DNA of 64,000 nucleotides from Lentzea atacamensis (GTDB taxonomy: Bacteria; Actinomycetota; Actinomycetes; Mycobacteriales; Pseudonocardiaceae), in contig NZ_QLTT01000001.1 in the NCBI RefSeq assembly GCF_003269295.1, positions 81,635 through 145,634 of the forward strand, read 5' to 3'. This document shows, in pieces, positions 60,660 to 64,000 of the stretch. The translations under genes and the position numbers were made by a program. Position 1 is the stretch's first letter, and each line of letters starts with the position of its first letter. The notes under the pieces are model-generated. The model ran no database searches, had not been told where the DNA came from, and worked only from the letters and a program-made list of their open reading frames with translations.

Positions 60660-60689
60660 GTGAGGGGCCGGGCGGACCCGGCCCCTCAC
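60660..60689. terminator. Perfect bidirectional terminator
   Basis: GTGAGGGGCCGGG and CCCGGCCCCTCAC pair without mismatch over 13 bases with a 4-base loop between the convergent protease and YCII genes. Confidence 0.88.
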
Positions 60690-60691
60690 CG

Positions 60692-61117
60692 CTACTGCTG
60701 ATACGGCGCCAAAGTCTCCGAATCCACGTCCGGCGCCTCCATGATCGGATGCACCTCGATCGGCTGGTTCAGGATCGACCCGCCCGGCCCGGGACAGGCC
60801 GAGCACTTCGCCGCGATCTCCAGCACCCGCTCGCGGCTGGTGACGTCCACCACCCAGTACCCGGCGATGACCTCCTTGGACTCCGCGAAGGGCCCGTCGA
60901 CCACGATCGGCGCACCGCCGCCGTCGCCTCCGCGCACCACGAACGCGCGCGCCGGGCCGCTCAGGCCCTCGGACTGCAGCAACTCACCGGAGGCGCGCAG
61001 CTCGGCGTCCAGGTCGCGCATGTAGGCGATCATGCGGTGCATGTCCTCGTCGGACCACGCGGCCAGGCCCTCCCAGTCCTCCTGGTTGCCGCCGTAGCTG
61101 ACCAGCATGTACTTCAC
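60692..61117 (-). CDS. YCII (DGPF) family protein, third copy
   Basis: 141-residue YCII protein (GTG start, MKYMLVSYGGNQED) with VVDGPFAESKEVIAGYW (DGPF at residues 74-77) and a Cys pair CSACPGPGG near the end. GTG overlaps the stop of the VOC gene (GTGA). No sigma gene accompanies it, but its operon promoter at 61551-61577 fits the ECF42 form, so it may be controlled by one of the two sigma factors in this window. Confidence 0.9.
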   Translation of the reverse strand: MKYMLVSYGGNQEDWEGLAAWSDEDMHRMIAYMRDLDAELRASGELLQSEGLSGPARAFVVRGGDGGGAPIVVDGPFAESKEVIAGYWVVDVTSRERVLEIAAKCSACPGPGGSILNQPIEVHPIMEAPDVDSETLAPYQQ

Positions 61118-61512
61118 TTCCACTCCCCACCGGTCGCGCGGGCCTTGATCTCCTGCACGGCCCAGCTGTTGCCGTCCGGGTCGTCGAAGAAGATGAACGA
61201 CCCACCGTCCTGTTCGTTCATGCGCACGATCTCGCCCACCTCGACGCCGCGCTCGACCAGCTGTGCGCGGGCCTTCTCCAGGTCGGAGACGACGAGCTGC
61301 ACGCCCTTCAGCGCGCCCGGTTCGCCCTTCACGATGCCCTTGCCCATGACGATCGAGCAGGCCGAGCCGGGTGGGGTGAGCTGCATGATGCGGGTGTTCT
61401 CGTCGAACGTCGTGTCGTGGTCGACGGTGAAGCCGAGCTGCTCGGCGTAGAAGTGCTTCGCCCGGTCGAGATCCGATACCGGCACGACGATGACTTCCAG
61501 CGTCCAGTCCAT
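61114..61512 (-). CDS. VOC family (glyoxalase-like) protein
   Basis: 132-residue VOC protein: MDWTLEVIVVPVSDLDRAKHFYAEQLGFTVDHD, GVQLVVSDLEKARAQLVERG and FFDDPDGNSWAVQEI. Acts on small electrophiles or antibiotic-type compounds. GAGAGGAA before the ATG. First gene of a VOC-YCII operon transcribed from an ECF42-like promoter inside the end of the DinB-like gene. Ferredoxin-like YCII partner follows. Confidence 0.92.
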   Translation of the reverse strand: MDWTLEVIVVPVSDLDRAKHFYAEQLGFTVDHDTTFDENTRIMQLTPPGSACSIVMGKGIVKGEPGALKGVQLVVSDLEKARAQLVERGVEVGEIVRMNEQDGGSFIFFDDPDGNSWAVQEIKARATGGEWK

Positions 61513-61550
61513 GTCCGAAGTTCCTCTCAGCGGCTGCCTTACAGCGGTCC

Positions 61551-61577
61551 GTCGAAGTGCTCAGGAACTTTTCGACA
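61551..61577 (-). promoter_or_regulatory. ECF42-type promoter of VOC-YCII operon
   Basis: Minus strand TGTCGA-N17-CGAC with -10 element 38 bases before the VOC ATG, exact match to the proposed form. The -35 lies within the last codons of the DinB-like gene. Confidence 0.65.
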
Positions 61578-62142
61578 TGGGGTCTCGGCCCACATACCCG
61601 AGCAGCCGGTCCTGCAGCGGAGCATCGTCGGGCACCGCGACCTCCTCGCCGTAGACCTCGATGCCGGGGCCGAACGCGCCGGGCGTGCGGAAGCGTTCCA
61701 TCAGCTCGGGAGGCACCGCGGTTGCCGTGGCCCACAGGCGTGCCACGTCGGCCGGCGGGATCGTCTCGTCCTGGCCGGTGGCGCGGGCGAGGTCCCAGCC
61801 GTGCAGCACGAGGTCGTCGCTCACGACGCGGTCGATGTGGTCTTCCAGGGTCATCGGGCCGAGGGGCGTGGAGACCTCGCTGCGGGCACGGTCCGACGAC
61901 AACGCCTCTTCGATCTGGCGCCGGGCCTCGCGGAAGTCCGTCAGCGGGTCGTCGGTTCGTGGGATCGCCACGCCCAGCATCACGCCGTGCATGTCGATGA
62001 CGTGGTCCACCACCCCACGCGCGGTCCACTTCGCGCACGGCGACGGGTTGTCCCACTGGTCCGCACGCACATGAGCGACCTTCGCCTCGAAGGCGTCCGC
62101 ACGAGCCCGGTACCTGTCCGAAATCGATGTCTCGGGGATCAT
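61561..62142 (-). CDS. TIGR03086-like DinB protein
   Basis: 193-residue DinB-like protein (SISDRYRARADAFEAKV, DNPSPCAKWTARGVVDHVIDMHG, DLVLHGWDLARATGQDE), with the metal-binding His set of the TIGR03086 group. Predicted thiol-dependent enzyme, substrate unknown. ATG start. Its end carries the promoter of the VOC-YCII operon. It is close to, but separate from, the RraA-like gene upstream (4-base gap). Confidence 0.88.
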   Translation of the reverse strand: MIPETSISDRYRARADAFEAKVAHVRADQWDNPSPCAKWTARGVVDHVIDMHGVMLGVAIPRTDDPLTDFREARRQIEEALSSDRARSEVSTPLGPMTLEDHIDRVVSDDLVLHGWDLARATGQDETIPPADVARLWATATAVPPELMERFRTPGAFGPGIEVYGEEVAVPDDAPLQDRLLGYVGRDPMSKSS

Positions 62143-62146
62143 GGCC

Positions 62147-62818
62147 TCACTCCTCGACTGCGCCGCCGATCTTGCGCAGATGCTCGCGGAACGTCAGTCC
62201 GCTCGCCAGGTATTCGGAGAACTGGAGCTGGCTGCGCAGGGACTCACCCTGCCGCACCCGCTCGGCCTGCGCTCGTTCGACGTCGCGGATGCTCGCCGCC
62301 TTGGCGAGGACGGCTTCGACCTCGGAGCCGGGCACGAACAGGACGCCGTCGTCGTCACCGAACACCACGTCGTCGGACGTGACGGTCCACTGGCCGACCT
62401 CCGCCGTCGAGAGAGCCTCGGGTGCACGGTCGCGCAGGCTCAACGGGCCGGTGGGGTTGGCGCCGAGGCTGAACACCGGCAGGCCTATCGCGCGGATGTC
62501 CTGGGTGTCGCGGTGCAGGCCCCAGATCACCACGCCGGCCAGCCCGGCGGCGCGCGCTTCGAGCACGATCAGGTCGCCCACGCAGGCCTCGTCGGTGCGG
62601 CCGTCGTTGTCGACGACGAGCACGTCGCCGGGGCGGCTGCGTTCGATGGCCTCCAGGAAGATGTCGACGCTGCCCGCGTGCCGGGCGGGCAGGACGCGGC
62701 CGGACGTCCTGGTGCCGGGGATGACCGGCGTCAGGGTGGCCGTGCGGACCGGGATGTCCGCCCGGATGCAGGCGTCGGCGACGTGTGCGGTGGTGAGATC
62801 CAGTTCGGCGAGGTCCAT
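62147..62818 (-). CDS. RraA-like family protein
   Basis: 223-residue member of the RraA/HMG-aldolase superfamily: TAHVADACIRADIPVRTATLTPVIPG, RPGDVLVVDNDGRTDEACVGDLIVLEARAAG (active-site Gly-Asp region), GLAGVVIWGLHRDTQDIRAIGLPVF and DDVVFGDDDGVLFVP. RraA regulates RNase E in some bacteria; many relatives are aldolases for 4-hydroxy-4-methyl-2-oxoglutarate. ATG is 8 bases after TAAGAC. The larger frame to 63706 is a shadow of the transporter. Confidence 0.88.
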   Translation of the reverse strand: MDLAELDLTTAHVADACIRADIPVRTATLTPVIPGTRTSGRVLPARHAGSVDIFLEAIERSRPGDVLVVDNDGRTDEACVGDLIVLEARAAGLAGVVIWGLHRDTQDIRAIGLPVFSLGANPTGPLSLRDRAPEALSTAEVGQWTVTSDDVVFGDDDGVLFVPGSEVEAVLAKAASIRDVERAQAERVRQGESLRSQLQFSEYLASGLTFREHLRKIGGAVEE

Positions 62819-62829
62819 GTCGCACAGTC

Positions 62830-63996
62830 TTACGCCGCCACGCGCTCCTGAACCGAATCGGTCCGCAACACGCCCGCGGAGAACGCCGCGACCACGCAGA
62901 TGGCCACCGGCAACAGGAACGCGATGTTGAGCGGCACGAAGTGCGTCATCCACCCGATCACCGCGGGTCCCGCCAGCACACCGAGGTAACCGAGCCCGGC
63001 CACCCGCGACACGTTCGCCGCCGCCGCACCGGCCTCCGCGTGGCCGGCCGCGCTGAACAGCTGCGGCACCGTGCCGGACAGGCCCGCTCCCGCGATCGCC
63101 CAGCCGAGGAGCGCCAGCCAGATCCACGGCGAGAGCGCCGCCGTCGCGATGCCCGCCGCCCCGATCGCCGAGCCCCAGCGCAGCACCGCGACCGGCCCGA
63201 TCCTGGCGGCGATCCGGTCGGCGAGCAGCCGCCCGGTCGTCATCGTCGTCGCGAACGCGCCGTAGGCCAGTGCCGCGATCTCCGGCGAGGCGCCGAGGAC
63301 GTCCTGCAGGTGCAGCACGCTCCAGTCGTTCGCCGCGCCCTCGCTCAGCATCACGAACCCCGCCAGCACCGCCATGATCCAGATCCGGCGCGGCACTCTG
63401 CGCTTGCCGGTGGGCTGAGCGTGCTGCTCTTCCTTCTCGTTGAGCAGCGCCCTCGCGGTCACAAGGCTCACCACGACACCGAGCGCGGCTGCTGCTCCGA
63501 GCGTGGTGGCGGGGGAGAGTTCCCAGCTGAGTGTGCGCGCTCCGGTCAACGCCGCCGCCACACCACCGAGCGACCACGTCGCGTGGAACGCCGACATCAC
63601 CGGCCGCTGGTAGTGCCGTTCCACCACCACGGCGTGCGCGTTCATGCTGACGTCCATCAGCCCGTTGCCGATGCCGAAGACGAGAAGCGCCGCACCGAGC
63701 GTCCACTGGTCAACGGCCAGACCCGGCGTCAAAGCGGTCACGCTGCACACCACACCCGCGATCGGCACGACCAGCTTCACGCCCGCCCGGTCCGTGACCT
63801 TGCCACCGATCCGCATGCCAACGAACGCGCCCAGCCCGAGCAACAGCAGCAACCGGCCGAGCTCGGCGTGGTCGATGCCGGTGCGCTGCTCGACCGTCGG
63901 GATGTGCACGAGCCACAGCCCGAGCAGGAACCCGTTGAGCGTGAAGTACGTGAAGGTGGCCACCCGCGCGGCCTTGAGAGCGTTCACTTGCTCCAC
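62830..63996 (-). CDS. MFS transporter
   Basis: 388-residue major facilitator with about twelve hydrophobic segments, of a sugar or drug efflux type (YFTLNGFLLGLWLVHIPTVEQRTG, LLLLGLGAFVGMRIGGKVTDRAG with the loop 2-3 motif, FVMLSEGAANDWSVLHL, LFSAAGHAEAGAA). Function by family only. The GTG at 63996 near the window edge, or GTG at 63987 (TAGCGT 7 bases before), is the start; an extension beyond 64000 cannot be excluded. Next to the RraA-like gene. Confidence 0.9.
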   Translation of the reverse strand: MEQVNALKAARVATFTYFTLNGFLLGLWLVHIPTVEQRTGIDHAELGRLLLLLGLGAFVGMRIGGKVTDRAGVKLVVPIAGVVCSVTALTPGLAVDQWTLGAALLVFGIGNGLMDVSMNAHAVVVERHYQRPVMSAFHATWSLGGVAAALTGARTLSWELSPATTLGAAAALGVVVSLVTARALLNEKEEQHAQPTGKRRVPRRIWIMAVLAGFVMLSEGAANDWSVLHLQDVLGASPEIAALAYGAFATTMTTGRLLADRIAARIGPVAVLRWGSAIGAAGIATAALSPWIWLALLGWAIAGAGLSGTVPQLFSAAGHAEAGAAAANVSRVAGLGYLGVLAGPAVIGWMTHFVPLNIAFLLPVAICVVAAFSAGVLRTDSVQERVAA

Positions 63997-64000
63997 GCTA

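Noticed and set aside
62147..63706. 519-codon extension of the RraA frame
   Set aside because: The upstream part is a shadow of the MFS transporter; the ATG at 62818 fits the family start and has a -10 box.
1..64000. tRNA, rRNA and CRISPR arrays
   Set aside because: No cloverleaf T-loop pattern, rRNA segment or regularly spaced repeat was seen on either strand. A computed search (tRNAscan, repeat finder) would be decisive.

Overview
The window is about 64 kb of high-GC DNA, densely packed on both strands with short intergenic gaps, four-base start/stop overlaps and many convergent gene pairs whose 3' ends overlap. The gene set (F420-dependent luciferase-like oxidoreductase, DinB/TIGR03086 proteins, a glnX-glnH-pknG operon, WYL regulators, ECF sigma factors paired with YCII proteins) fits a filamentous actinobacterium. 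I infer the order Pseudonocardiales (Lentzea/Saccharothrix/Actinosynnema-like), but nothing here fixes the genus. Many starts look leaderless: a TANNNT-type -10 box lies 5-9 nt before the ATG or GTG, with no ribosome binding site. No rRNA, tRNA or CRISPR array was found.

Layout. 0-9.3 kb: an aldo/keto reductase cut by the window edge, a lipoprotein-DUF5703 pair, an internally deleted TnpB, a beta-carbonic anhydrase, a second aldo/keto reductase, an F420-type oxidoreductase coupled to uppP and a histidine phosphatase, then an ECF42-type sigma factor with its YCII partner, divergent from a SnoaL-like gene. 9.4-17.1 kb: an M4 protease, a tyrosine recombinase coupled to a threonine-aldolase-like gene behind a palindrome, DUF4180, an adenosine deaminase, and three DUF4240 paralogs each with its own conserved promoter. 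17.1-27.7 kb: hrpA, two tandem paralogs of unknown function, an HxlR regulator, and a sugar ABC importer with its LacI regulator and two operators. 27.7-33.3 kb: glnX-glnH-pknG with a zinc-ribbon PP2C phosphatase added at the end. 33.5-38.7 kb: a TetR regulator divergent from an overlapping SNF2 / SWIM / acetyltransferase / DUF3626 run. 38.7-46.8 kb: a WYL regulator, two very small zinc-knuckle proteins, an ECF sigma factor with a membrane partner, acetyltransferases and a stress protein. 46.8-64 kb: a second TetR of the same type with an NmrA-like partner carrying a 54-bp tandem duplication, a HAD phosphatase, a second ECF42-type operon, a TetR/FAD-monooxygenase pair, VOC and AraC genes, a racemase, a large subtilase, a VOC-YCII pair, an RraA-like protein and an MFS transporter.

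Three signals stand out. First, a repeated promoter of the form TGTCGA-N17-CG(A/T)C lies upstream of five genes or operons, two of which encode ECF42-type sigma factors, so the window may hold much of one local regulon. Second, the three DUF4240 genes share a TTGTCAGAC-N8-TANNNT element that resembles the PafBC (WYL-type DNA-damage) promoter and implies leaderless mRNAs. Third, several regulators have clear operators: LacI, two related TetR proteins with CCGTA half-sites, a WYL protein, and a TetR controlling a monooxygenase.
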